Source of the DNA: CAWATZ01 sp963784995
Lineage (GTDB): Bacteria > Planctomycetota > Planctomycetia > Gemmatales > Gemmataceae
Assembly (NCBI GenBank): GCA_963784995.1
Contig: CAWATZ010000012.1
Span: forward strand, 62,001 to 126,000
Length of the DNA: 64,000 bases
Direction: 5' to 3'
Within the stretch, counting starts at the first letter, position 1. Every line of letters starts with the position of its first letter. The position numbers and the translations under genes were made by a program. Positions 42,210 through 50,278 of this stretch are shown here, one piece after another. The notes below the pieces were generated by a model, which had not been told where the DNA came from, ran no database searches, and saw nothing but the letters and a program-made list of their open reading frames with translations.

Positions 42210-42480
42210 TCAAGTCGTGCCGTTCCTGGCACGTTGGCACGCCCTCTTCCGCGCTGCGGTCGAGGAGGAGATCCTGCTGGGCGGCGACACCGGCACGACG
42301 GAGGCTATCACGGGAGCCATCGTCAGCGCCACAGGAGCCGTCAGGCGTTCGCAACCGAGCTGCCGCGGGCTTTGCCGCCGCTGGGACTGTTCTGGCCGGG
42401 GATACTGCTGTGCAATGGGCTGTTCTTTCTGGTCGTGGCGGGGCACGTCGGCCAAGCGGTGCTTGCCGTCGTACTGAGAG
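42210..42480 (+). pseudogene. Remnant of an ADP-ribosylglycohydrolase gene (3' part)
   Basis: The frame FRAAVEEEILLGGDTGTTEAITGAIVSATGA matches FRAAVEEVILLGGDTDTTAAITGALVGATVG of the intact gene at 998-2077. About 100 bases are then missing. In a different frame the text LPPLGLFWPGILLCNGLFFLVVAGHVG matches the C-terminus LGLFWPGVLLRNGLFLLVVLGHVG. It thus lacks the N-terminal two thirds, has an internal deletion and a frameshift, and has changed the metal-binding DTDTT to DTGTT. It cannot be functional. It has the same orientation as the intact gene. Confidence 0.85.
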
Positions 42481-42529
42481 TCGCCCCTTTCGGGGATGCG
42501 CTGCCAACCTCGGGGCTAACGGGGAGAGG

Positions 42530-42974
42530 TTAGCGCTGCATCTGGATCTTGTATTCCTTCTGATCGGCGGAAACGTTGATGTGGAGGGGGCTTTCCGCCG
42601 CGTTCCGATATTGCTGCGGAATGGGCCGGTTCTTCAAGCTTTGCAGATACGCTTGCAGTTCAAACCGTTTGCTCTCGGGGGTCAAATCGGTGGGGATGTC
42701 GTCGTCAGCCACCGTGACCACGTTCTCGATGGCACATGCTCCGGGTTTGCCATGACAGGTGAGGGTGAAGTGCCCCTCGTCATCCGTCACGCCCTGAGCG
42801 ATGTATTCGTTGGCGTTCTCGAACTGTGGGAAGAATCGCACCTTGGCCTTGGGAAGAGGGAGGCCGTCCAGCAGGACGACACCCGCAACGGGCACAATGG
42901 CGGGGGGACGCGCCACAACCAGACAGAAGAGCGAGCGCCAGCAAGGCGCTCGCCCCGAGCAAACGACGAAACAT
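42530..42974 (-). pseudogene. Small lipoprotein, partner of the DUF1559 gene, interrupted by one frameshift
   Basis: ATG 42974 with GAGGAC upstream gives MFRRLLGASALLALALLSGC, a clear lipoprotein signal with LSGC lipobox. The frame breaks in a run of six C (42902-42907, G on the plus strand). Removing one base joins it to ASPAIVPVAGVVLLDGLPLPKAKVRFFPQ...GVTDDEGHFTLT, a transthyretin-like fold as in the lipoprotein at 29175. The full product would be about 147 residues. It follows the DUF1559 gene by 38 bases. The break may be a sequencing error, a slippage switch or a true mutation. Confidence 0.75.
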
Positions 42975-43012
42975 GATCGATCGGTCCTCAAGGTAAAAGC
43001 ACGGTCCAGGAA

Positions 43013-43957
43013 TCAGGGGATGTTGACGGCGTTACCGTCATTGGGGACCGAGAGCCGCTCGTAAAGCACGATGCCAATACTGTTGGTGATGAAGGCCACG
43101 GAACCATCGCACACTGCGAAATTCGTTCCGTTCGGATGCCCGCTGCCGAAGTTGGTTCGGCGGGCGTTCGTCCCTGTTGTGGAAGCGGGTGAATTGGGGG
43201 GATACTGGGTATCCCCAAGGTTGTCCTGGCCGGAGTTATAGTTGCACCAGGACCAGCCCCGCGAGTTATCCAGCGTCTGCGAAGGGTAATTGTACGTCGG
43301 GTCAAAGCTGAAGCGCTCGCCCACCAGGAACGTGTTGCTGGTGCCGTCGGTGACGTCTGCAAAGCGAACGCTGCTGTTGTAGTACAGCACGCCGTTCAAG
43401 CTGGCGGTGCCAATCGGCCAGGCGGAAGTGCCGGCGTTGCCGAAGTAGCTGTTGACCCCGAAGTAATAGCTCGAGTAGTGGATGACCGTGTTGGGGATGT
43501 AATCGGAAGGGCATACGTAGGAGGAGATCACTGCGGCCCCGGGGGCCGTGGTGCTGCCACAGTACGTGTAATCGCGCTGGATGTAGTTACTGCTATCGAC
43601 GCCGACGGCCTGGTAGATGGCGTTTTGTTCCACGTACGGCAGGATCCACATCATCCACGATCCAAAGGAGTTGGCGATTGGCGGTTGCGTTTGCTTGCCT
43701 GCTGGCCAGTCGCTCGGGTAAGTTGCGCCGGAAATGGTCGTGCTGATAGGCACGCAGATGCCGGGGGGAAATTGCCCGTTGGCGTTGTGGTAGTTGTGGC
43801 AGGCCAGGCCGATTTGCTTGAGGTTGTTGATGCACTTGGCGCGGGCCGCCGCCTCCCGGACCTTCTGGACGGCTGGGAGGAGCAGGCCGATCAGGATGGC
43901 GATGATGGCGATCACCACCAAAAGCTCGATCAGCGTGAAAGCAGAGCGATGGCGCAT
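43013..43957 (-). CDS. DUF1559 (pseudopilin-like) protein
   Basis: ATG 43957 has GGAGTG upstream. The 314-residue product starts MRHRSAFTLIELLVVIAIIA, a prepilin leader identical in its core to the gene at 28170, and continues with LLLPAVQKVREAAARAKCINNLKQIGLACHNYHNANGQ. Family landmarks include a CPSDY segment, DGTSNTFLVGERF, SGHPNGTNFAVCDGSVAFI and a hydrophobic C-terminal end. Together with the downstream lipoprotein it mirrors the pair at 28170-29606, on the opposite strand. The envelope location is known for the family; its task is unknown. Confidence 0.92.
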   Translation of the reverse strand: MRHRSAFTLIELLVVIAIIAILIGLLLPAVQKVREAAARAKCINNLKQIGLACHNYHNANGQFPPGICVPISTTISGATYPSDWPAGKQTQPPIANSFGSWMMWILPYVEQNAIYQAVGVDSSNYIQRDYTYCGSTTAPGAAVISSYVCPSDYIPNTVIHYSSYYFGVNSYFGNAGTSAWPIGTASLNGVLYYNSSVRFADVTDGTSNTFLVGERFSFDPTYNYPSQTLDNSRGWSWCNYNSGQDNLGDTQYPPNSPASTTGTNARRTNFGSGHPNGTNFAVCDGSVAFITNSIGIVLYERLSVPNDGNAVNIP

Positions 43958-44119
43958 GTAGGATCACTCCAATTATGGACAACAACGGGGGAGTATTCAC
44001 TTTGGCTCAAACGGAATCGTGGGCTGAATTGCTCGTATCCTACGCAATGGAACCCGGACTGCAAATGAATAACTGATGAATAAATGATGAGGGGCCTTCC
44101 TCCTGGCTCCGACCCCGGA

Positions 44120-44138
44120 GAAATCCGCCTCGCCTGCC
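44120..44138 (+). repeat. 19-bp direct repeat, right copy
   Basis: Exact copy of 2085-2103. In the left copy it lies just after the intact ADP-ribosylglycohydrolase gene. Here it lies about 1.6 kb after the remnant, separated from it by the lipoprotein-DUF1559 pair. This fits an ancestral order of hydrolase gene, repeat, M28 peptidase gene. Confidence 0.8.
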
Positions 44139-44199
44139 GCCGTCCGGGCGGGTATCATACGACTAGCGGTTTCCTTCTCTGTTTCCAGGGAGGCCTGGC

Positions 44200-45309
44200 A
44201 TGCGGCACTCGACGCGCGTTCGCTCATCCCGGACCGGACCGGTCCGGCCCTCAGCTCCCTCGGCCAATCTTGGGTCGAACCACCCCCTGCCGGCCCGAAA
44301 GGGCCGGGTGGTCTGGGTTGTCGGCGGCTTCTCGGCCCTGGTCTTCCTTGTCCTGGCGGGCTGGCTCCTCATGTCGCAACCCTGGTCCTCGCACGCTCAG
44401 ACCCAACCCGACAAGCCCAAAGGCACCGGTTTCGCCGCCGAGCGCTTTCCCGAAATGCCCCCCAACATCGACAGCAAGCGGGCCATGGGCTACTTGAAAG
44501 AGATCTGCAAGATCGGCCCGCGGATCAGCGCCACGGACGGCATGAAGAAACAGCAGGAGCTGATTCAGAAGCATTTCGAGAAGCTGGGCGCCAAGGTCGA
44601 GTATCAGCGCTTCCAGGCCAAGCAGCAGAGCCAGCCGGGAAAGGTCGACATGGCCAACATGATCGTCAGTTTCTACCCCGAGCGCACCCGCCGGGTCATC
44701 CTCTGCTCGCACTACGACACCCGGCCCATCGCCGATCAGGAACCAAACATGCGCGACTGGCGCAGTCCCTTCGTCAGCGCCAATGACGGCGGTTCCGGCG
44801 TCGCGCTGCTGATGGAGATGGGCCATCAGATGAAGGACCTGAAGACCGAGGTCGGCGTCGATTTCGTCTTCTTCGACGGCGAGGAGTACGTCTTCCGCCG
44901 CAGCGACGAGTACTTCTTCGGCTCCAAGGCCTTTGGCATGGATTACCGGCAGGGGAAGCGCGGCAAGGTGAAGTACTCGGCCGCGATCCTGCTGGACATG
45001 ATCGGCGGCAAGAACGCCTCGTTCCCGATCGAGCAAAACTCCTGGTGGAAGGCCGGGGCGCTGGTGACCGAGGTCTGGCGCATCGCCGGGGAGCTGAAGT
45101 GCAATGCCTTCAAGCCGAACGCCTTCAGCAAGTTCGCGGTCGAGGATGACCACATCCCTTTGAACAAGGCCGGCATCCCGGCCATCGACATCATTGATTT
45201 TGACTATCCGCACTGGCACCGCCTGACCGACACCCCGGAGAACTGCTCCCTCGATTCGCTGGAGCAGGTCGCCCGGGTGCTGCTGGTCTGGCTGCAGCGG
45301 ACCAAGTAA
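44200..45309 (+). CDS. M28 family zinc peptidase, glutaminyl-cyclase-like, membrane-anchored
   Basis: ATG 44200 has GGGAGG six bases upstream. The 369-residue protein has an N-terminal membrane anchor (VVWVVGGFSALVFLVLAGWL, about residues 31-50) and a single M28 domain outside. The expected metal and catalytic residues are visible: H171 and D173 in CSHYDTR, D196 in ANDGGSG, E228/E229 in FFDGEE, D266 in LLDMIGG, and H338/H340 in YPHWHRLTDT. The FDGEE...SKAF spacing and the final IDIIDFDYPHWH...TPENCSLDSLEQV resemble glutaminyl-peptide cyclotransferases more than aminopeptidases, so it may form N-terminal pyroglutamate. The substrate is unknown. The next gene begins 18 bases later, suggesting an operon. 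Confidence 0.88.
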   Translation: MRHSTRVRSSRTGPVRPSAPSANLGSNHPLPARKGRVVWVVGGFSALVFLVLAGWLLMSQPWSSHAQTQPDKPKGTGFAAERFPEMPPNIDSKRAMGYLKEICKIGPRISATDGMKKQQELIQKHFEKLGAKVEYQRFQAKQQSQPGKVDMANMIVSFYPERTRRVILCSHYDTRPIADQEPNMRDWRSPFVSANDGGSGVALLMEMGHQMKDLKTEVGVDFVFFDGEEYVFRRSDEYFFGSKAFGMDYRQGKRGKVKYSAAILLDMIGGKNASFPIEQNSWWKAGALVTEVWRIAGELKCNAFKPNAFSKFAVEDDHIPLNKAGIPAIDIIDFDYPHWHRLTDTPENCSLDSLEQVARVLLVWLQRTK

Positions 45310-45326
45310 ACGATGGGGACCGAACC

Positions 45327-45834
45327 GTGAGCTGGGCGGAAATCATCGCCGGCTCGGTGCTGACCGTGGTGCTGTTCGCCGTGGCCGGCACCGCGCTCTG
45401 GTGGCAGGTGCGGACCCTGCGGCAACTGCCGCGGCGGTCGCTCCCCGACGAGGAGGTGCGCTATCTCCGCCGCCAGGCCCGCTTGCGCCTGGCCACGTCC
45501 AGCCTGCTGCTGCTGCTGGCCATCCTGTTCATCGTCGCCCAGGCCTTCCTTGGAACCCCCGCGCAGCAGCTGGCCGATCAGAGCGACAACGTGCCGCGCG
45601 GCTGGACAGGAATTCAACCTCACTCCCGAGCAGAAGCAGTTCGCCCGCATCTGGGGCTGGTACTGGATCGCGTTTATGCTGATCCTGTTCCTGGTACTCC
45701 TCCTGACCGGCATCGATCTCTGGTTCGTCCGCCGCTACGGACTGAAACAGCATCGCCAGCTGATCGCCGATCGTCGAGAAATGCTCCAGCGGCAACTGCA
45801 CCGTCTGCGCCAGGAACACAACGAGCGGAATTGA
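45327..45834 (+). pseudogene. Small two-helix membrane protein, interrupted by one frameshift
   Basis: GTG 45327 has GGGGA seven bases upstream. The first part, MSWAEIIAGSVLTVVLFAVAG...LRLATSSLLLLLAILFIVAQAFLG, contains two hydrophobic helices. The frame breaks near 45595-45610 (one base too many), and the other frame continues QEFNLTPEQKQFARIWGWYWIAFMLILFLVLLLTGIDLWFVRRYG...RREMLQRQLHRLRQEHN, a third helix and a charged tail. The restored product would be about 168 residues. It lies between the M28 peptidase and a hydrolase in the same direction. I recognise no family. The function is unknown. Confidence 0.65.
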
Positions 45835-45846
45835 CATGCCCCGGTC

Positions 45847-45923
45847 CCCGGGTTGCGCTCCACCCGGGGCTCTACTCCGGGTTTGGGGAATAAAGCCCCG
45901 GGTGGAGCGCAGCGCAACCCGGG
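45847..45923. repeat. Long inverted repeat, likely terminator
   Basis: The left arm CCCGGGTTGCGCTCCACCC (45847-45871) pairs with 45894-45923, except for four extra bases (AGCG) in the right arm. The loop is about 22 bases. It lies directly after the small membrane protein gene and before the hydrolase gene. The same kind of CCCGGG-GCGCAGCGCAACCCGGG palindrome is often dispersed in planctomycete genomes, so it may also be a repeat element. Confidence 0.6.
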
Positions 45924-46004
45924 CGCCAGGTGGGTCTTCCAGAACGCTCCCGCAGTTCCTATCAATTCCTTATCCTGCCCGACTGGTCCTCTGGAGTCCT
46001 CCTC

Positions 46005-48021
46005 ATGACGCGCGCCTGGACATTGCTGGCCCTCGGTCTGATCGCTGTTCCCCTGCTGGCGGACGGCCCCGGCGACAACGTGCCGGACAAAGTCCGGCCG
46101 GTGCCGCCCCCCGGCATCGCGATCCCTCAGGAAGATCGGGCCGAATTGCAAAGCGGCGTCGAGCAGTTGGGGATGGAGATCGATGCGCCTGCGCAAGCAA
46201 CTCAAGGCCAACCAGCCCCTGCTGGATCTGCTGCCGGACGTGCAGATCTTCCACAACGCGGTCCGCTACGTCCTGGCGCACAACGAGTTCTACGACAAGA
46301 AGGAAATCGACGTGGCCCGGGCCCATCTGAAGCGCGGCCTGGAACGGGCCCAGCAACTGCGTGCGGGCAAGGCCCCCTGGACCACCGCCACGGGACTGGT
46401 CGTTCGCGGCTACGTCTCGCGGATCGACGGCTCGGTGCAGCCTTACGGCCTGGTCGTGCCCGCCTCGTATCAGGCCGGAGCGCCCTATCGCCACCGGCTC
46501 GACGTCTGGTGTCATGGCCGCGGCGAGAAGCTGACCGAACTGAGCTTCCTCGATGGCCGGCTCAAATCCCCGGGCGCGTTCACGCCGCCACACGCCATTG
46601 TGCTGCACCTCTATGGCCGGTACTGCTGCGCCAACAAGCTCGCCGGGGAGATCGACTGCCTGGAAGCGCTGGCCCACGTCGAGAAGCACTACCCCATCGA
46701 CGAGAACCGGCGCGTCATCCGGGGCTTTTCGATGGGCGGGGCCGCGTGCTGGCAGCTCGCCGTCCACTTTCCGACCCTCTGGGCCGCCGCGGCCCCGGGA
46801 GCTGGCTTCTCCGAGACGGCGCAGTTCCTCAAGGTTTTTCAGAAGGAAGACGTGAGACCGCCGTGGTACGAGCAGAAGCTGTGGCGGATGTACGACTGCA
46901 CCGGCTACGCCGGCAACCTCTACAATCTGCCGACGGTGGCCTACAGCGGCGAGAAGGACACGCAAAAGCAGGCCGCCGACGTGATGGCCGAGGCCATGCA
47001 CAAGGAGGGCCTGAGCCTGGTTCACCTGATCGGCCCGAACACCGGCCACGCCTATCATCCCACGGCCAAGCAGGAACTCGACCGCCGCATCGACGCCATC
47101 GTCGCCCGCGGCCGGGACTCCGTGCCGCAGCAGGTCTCATTCACCACCTACACGCTTCGCTACAACCGCAGTTACTGGGTGGTCGTCGATGCAATGGAGA
47201 AACACTGGGAGCGTGCCAGCGTCCTGGCGGAACTGCACCACAATCGCGTGGCCGTGACCACGCAGGGCGTGACGGCCTTCACGCTGAAGATGGGCCCGGG
47301 TGAGTGCCTGCTCCGCGACCCTGCCGCTCCGCCGGTCGTCATCGACAAGCAGGAGCTGGTCGCGGCCCCCGTGCAGTCGGATCGCTCCTGGAACGCCCAT
47401 TTCCGCAAGGTGAATGGCAAATGGCAGCGCGTCGAGCAGCAGGACGAGGGGCTGCACAAGCGGCACGGCTTGCAGGGACCGATCGACGATGCCTTCCTGG
47501 ACAGTTTCCTGATCGTCCGTCCGACGGGCCAGCCGCAGCACGAAAAGACGGGCGCCTGGGTCCAGGCGGAGCTGACCCGGGCCATCGACCACTGGCGCAA
47601 GCAGTTCCGCGGCGAGGCCCGGGTCAAGACCGATGAGGCGGTCAGCGACGCCGACATCGCCGCTCACAACCTGATCCTGTGGGGCGATCCGTCCAGCAAC
47701 AAGGTGCTGGCCCGCATCGGGGACAAGCTGCCGATCCGCTGGGGCTCCGAGACGGTGTTGGTCGGCAACGACAGCTACGCCGCCGACACGCACGTGCCGC
47801 TGCTGATCTACCCCAACCCGCTCAACCCGAAGCGCTACGTGGTCCTCAACAGCGGCTTCACCTTCCGCGACTACGACTATCTCAACAACGCCCGGCAAGT
47901 GCCCAAGCTGCCCGACTGGGCCGTGATCGACGTTCGCACGCCGCCGAACTCGCGCTACCCCGGCAAGGTGGTCTCCGCCGGCTTCTTCGACGAGCGCTGG
48001 CGGCTGCCGGCCAAGGAGTGA
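46005..48021 (+). pseudogene. Secreted alpha/beta-hydrolase (prolyl-oligopeptidase-like), one frameshift near the N-terminus
   Basis: ATG 46005 (GGAG upstream) gives a signal peptide, MTRAWTLLALGLIAVPLLADG. The frame breaks near 46183 (GATCGATGCGCC; dropping one G gives ...MEIDRLRKQLKANQP), and the rest runs open to 48021. The product would be about 670 residues. The catalytic pattern is visible: RGFSMGGAACW (nucleophile Ser codon 46729) and, downstream, the conserved His in NTGHAYHP. LYGRYCCANKLAGEIDCLEAL resembles the region before the nucleophile elbow in S9-like peptidases/esterases. A C-terminal ~300-residue domain ends in FLDSFLIVRPTG...HVPLLIYPNPLNPKRYVVLNSG, seen in planctomycete secreted hydrolases. 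Periplasmic hydrolysis of peptides or esters is inferred. Confidence 0.75.
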
Positions 48022-48026
48022 TCGCC

Positions 48027-48557
48027 GTGCAAGCGTACAATCCGATTGTCCGCACGTTCAATCGCATTCGGGCGGTGCTGAGCCGCGACCTGGACGTGGC
48101 CCGCCGGCACATTTGTCCCGAGATGCCGCTGGAAATGCTCATCCCGGTGGAGCAGCGGCGGCAAGTCTGGCGCGACCTGCGCGCCGCCGGGCTGGACGTG
48201 CCCTTTCTCGAACTCTCGAAGAAGGTCGCGACCACGAACACACTGGTTTCGCTGAAAACGGCCGTGTCGCTGGCCCTCGGCCTGAAAGCCTGGGCCGCTC
48301 TCTTCGCCTTCCTGCCGCTTCAGCTTCTCGCCTTCGGCGCGAGCCGGCCGTTGGCGGTTCACATTCCCCCGGTCGTGAGGACGGTGGGCGACCTGGTGAT
48401 TTACCTGACCCGCTTCCGCGAACACAACCAGAGCGGCTACCGCTGGACCCGAAACGAAATCTCCACCAAGGTGCGCATGATCGTGGCCGAGGCAGCGGGG
48501 CGGAGCCTGGAAGAAGTCCAGCCGGAGACGAACTGGAGCGATCTGGGGCTCAATTAA
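48027..48557 (+). CDS. Membrane-associated protein with a truncated acyl-carrier-like C-terminus
   Basis: The likely start is GTG 48027, eight bases after AAGGAG, five bases past the stop of the hydrolase gene. The 176-residue protein begins RTFNRIRAVLSRDLDVARRHICPEMPLEMLIPVEQRR. A hydrophobic central region follows (VSLALGLKAWAALFAFLPLQLLAFG). The last 35 residues, NEISTKVRMIVAEAAGRSLEEVQPETNWSDLGLN, read like the first helix and loop of an acyl carrier protein, stopping exactly where DSL with the phosphopantetheine Ser would follow. Without that Ser it cannot carry acyl groups. It may be a regulatory or structural relic domain. The function is unknown. Confidence 0.7.
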   Translation: MQAYNPIVRTFNRIRAVLSRDLDVARRHICPEMPLEMLIPVEQRRQVWRDLRAAGLDVPFLELSKKVATTNTLVSLKTAVSLALGLKAWAALFAFLPLQLLAFGASRPLAVHIPPVVRTVGDLVIYLTRFREHNQSGYRWTRNEISTKVRMIVAEAAGRSLEEVQPETNWSDLGLN

Positions 48558-48798
48558 CGGAAAAGGAAGCTCCTGCCAATTCAGGGCGTAGGGGTGGTCT
48601 AGGCGCCGGTCGCCGGCGCTCCAACAGAACAAGGACGGCGATCCACCCAATGGCATTGCGGGACCAACCGTGATCGGATGATCGGCATCCTGATACGCAG
48701 CCGTGCCGTGATCGACAACCGGTGGCGTGATAGGCAGTCGGGATGTGATATGCAACCAGCCGGCAAGCTCCTCGCTAGTTCGGCGGCTTGGTGATCGC

Positions 48799-49125
48799 AT
48801 GGGATTTCGCCAACACAACAAACGAAAGCGCGACCAGCACTTGGCCTTTCAATCTTGGCTGGAGGCCAACAATGAGCTGGTTGCCAAATCAGGGCTTCCG
48901 GTGAGCGTAACACAGAGCCGGGATGATTGGGCCTACTTCCTCCAGTTCCGATACCATGACCATGGAAACTGGAACACGCCCCCGATGACGTGGATTGACT
49001 TTACCTGGGACGAGCTTTCTAGCGAGCAGCAGGCGGCTGTTCAATCTCTCGAAGGGAGTTGGGACGAGTACATACACAGTCACCCGAACTTGGCGAAGCG
49101 GATTTCGGCACAAAAAGCGGTGTGA
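48799..49125 (+). CDS. Hypothetical protein (108 aa)
   Basis: The frame from ATG 48799 codes a soluble acidic protein, MGFRQHNKRKRDQHLAFQSWLEANNELVAKSG...DDWAYFLQFRYHDHGNWNTPPMTWIDFTWDELSSEQQAAVQSLEGSWDEYIHSHP. It is rich in Trp and His and has normal codon-like composition, which argues for a real gene. There is no strong ribosome binding site, and an upstream GTG in the same frame (48727) is possible. No family is recognised. About 240 bases without a gene precede it. Confidence 0.5.
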   Translation: MGFRQHNKRKRDQHLAFQSWLEANNELVAKSGLPVSVTQSRDDWAYFLQFRYHDHGNWNTPPMTWIDFTWDELSSEQQAAVQSLEGSWDEYIHSHPNLAKRISAQKAV

Positions 49126-49183
49126 GCCAGGCACCGGCGAACCAGCAGTTGCACTTGACCGGGCCGCCATTACGGTTTTTCGA

Positions 49184-49209
49184 GAACAAAGGATGCGCCC
49201 CCTTTGTTC
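49184..49209. repeat. Small palindrome upstream of the ribbon-helix-helix gene
   Basis: GAACAAAGG (49184-49192) and CCTTTGTTC (49201-49209) form a perfect 9-bp stem with an eight-base loop. The arm sequence recurs in the larger palindrome at 49716-49814, so both probably belong to one repeat family. Confidence 0.6.
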
Positions 49210-49297
49210 CCCCCGCGGGACGAGGTGTGCATTGACAAGGCAGGTGTTCGACACCGACAATGAAATCGAACGACCGCACGAACCTGGAGACGAGGTC

Positions 49298-49636
49298 ATG
49301 CACCTGACCATTTCCCTCGATGAGTCGCTGGCCGACCAGTTGCGGCGACGAGCTTCCGCCAAGAACCTCTCGCCCGAACAGGAAGCACGCGAGATCCTCG
49401 GCCAGGCGCTGCATCGGATCGCCGAAGAGGAGGCGTGGCGTGAGTCGAGCCAACGGCGCGCCGAGTTGATCCAAAAGAGCAGGAGCCTCGGCCTGACGGC
49501 GGAGGAGGGCCGCGAGTTGGACCGCCTCCAGGCTGCGACCGATCAGCGCCTGGAGGCGATGGATCGCCGATTGCTCGGCGTGGCGGAGGAGTTCCGTCAA
49601 CTCGCGGAAAGGCTCCCTGATGCAACCGAACCTTGA
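49298..49636 (+). CDS. Ribbon-helix-helix-like protein with a coiled-coil tail (antitoxin-like)
   Basis: ATG 49298 is preceded by GGAGACGAGG. The 112-residue protein begins MHLTISLDESLADQLRRRASAKNLSPEQEAREIL, the pattern of a FitA/MetJ-Arc-type DNA-binding ribbon-helix-helix: one strand, then two helices. It continues as a long charged helix (QRRAELIQKSRSLGLTAEEGRELDRLQAATDQRLEAMDRRL) likely to form a coiled coil. Such proteins are usually antitoxins that repress their own operon. No PIN-type toxin follows; the next genes are xisH and xisI, 220 bases downstream, after a large palindrome. Whether it controls xisHI is not known. Confidence 0.65.
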   Translation: MHLTISLDESLADQLRRRASAKNLSPEQEAREILGQALHRIAEEEAWRESSQRRAELIQKSRSLGLTAEEGRELDRLQAATDQRLEAMDRRLLGVAEEFRQLAERLPDATEP

Positions 49637-49715
49637 TCGGTCTTCGGGATTGGAGGTGTTCGCGCCGCTTGACGCCTTGCACGTGCGGCGGCACGGACCA
49701 CGCGGGTACGTCGAG

Positions 49716-49814
49716 GGAGAAAGGGAAGGGAGAAAGGGGACGCATCTCAAATCACACAATTCTGTCAATTCGTATGATTGGAGATGCGTTCCCTTTGTTC
49801 TCCCTTTGTTCTCC
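49716..49814. repeat. 99-bp imperfect palindrome upstream of xisH
   Basis: The left half GGAGAAAGGGAAGGGAG...GACGCATCTCAAATCAC pairs with the right half ending ATGATTGGAGATGCG...CCCTTTGTTCTCC, with a small centre around CTGTC near 49765. The ends and middle match well with a few bulges. It contains no gene. It may be a MITE/REP-like element, or a terminator for the upstream gene and a folded leader for xisH, whose start is 45 bases away. Confidence 0.6.
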
Positions 49815-49858
49815 GGCATTTGCGTCTGTGGCGTCCCTTTGGGTCTGCGGAGACAAGC

Positions 49859-50278
49859 ATGCCCGCCCGGAATATCCATCACGCTGTCGTCGTGAGGGCG
49901 CTTACCGCCGACGGCTGGACGATCACGCACGATCCCTACCCGCTGTCGTTTGGGGGCAAGGATCTGTTCGTCGATCTGGGCGCGGAGGAAGCCGCCTTGG
50001 CAGCTGAAAAGGAAGGCCGGCGGATCGCCGTGGAGATTCAGAGTTTCTTGGGCCGCTCCCCAGTGCGCAGCCTTGAGGAGGCAGTTGGGCAATACGAGAT
50101 TTACCGCCTACTGCTTGCCGCGCTGGATCCGGGGAGGGTGCTGTACATGGCCGTCTCCTGCGCTACGCACCGAGGAGTGCTCGCGGATCAGTTCGGGCAG
50201 CTCGTGGTTTCGGGATTGAACCTGCACGTCGTCGTTTTCGACGAAAAGCAAGAGAGGATCGTGCAATGGATCGGCTAA
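49859..50278 (+). CDS. xisH: XisH-family protein with altered catalytic motif
   Basis: ATG 49859 has GGAG eight bases upstream. The 139-residue product matches the XisH pattern through its length: HHAVVVRALTADGWTITHDPYPLSFGGKDLFVDLGAEE, then RIAVEIQSFLG, AVGQYEIYRLLL and LYMAVS. XisH was named as one of the factors needed for excision of the fdxN element in heterocystous cyanobacteria, and has a PD-(D/E)XK nuclease-like fold. Here the Asp (D39) and Glu (E59) are present, but the motif reads E-I-Q, with Gln at 61 where cyanobacterial members typically have Lys (EIKSF). Loss of nuclease activity is possible. It overlaps xisI by 13 bases, a strong sign of translational coupling. Confidence 0.9.
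   Translation: MPARNIHHAVVVRALTADGWTITHDPYPLSFGGKDLFVDLGAEEAALAAEKEGRRIAVEIQSFLGRSPVRSLEEAVGQYEIYRLLLAALDPGRVLYMAVSCATHRGVLADQFGQLVVSGLNLHVVVFDEKQERIVQWIG

Larger units (their letters stand above)
41805..42529. other. Upstream region of gene C, with hairpins and a gene remnant
   Basis: The gap contains hairpins at 41975-41995 (CGTCCGG/CCGGACG) and 42021-42040 (nine-base arms TCGCGTCAG/CTGACGCGA with a two-base loop), the bipartite motif at 42092-42126, and the ADP-ribosylglycohydrolase remnant at about 42210-42480. The 42060-42170 part is A/T-rich. Confidence 0.6.

Noticed and set aside
2085..44138. Integrative element with att sites
   Set aside because: The 19-bp direct repeats would suit attachment sites, but no integrase, excisionase or tRNA gene was found. 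The remnant of the hydrolase gene makes duplication or recombination as likely.
49296..49745. Minus-strand frames opposite the ribbon-helix-helix gene
   Set aside because: They are shadows of the plus-strand gene, which has a good start, ribosome binding site and recognisable fold pattern.
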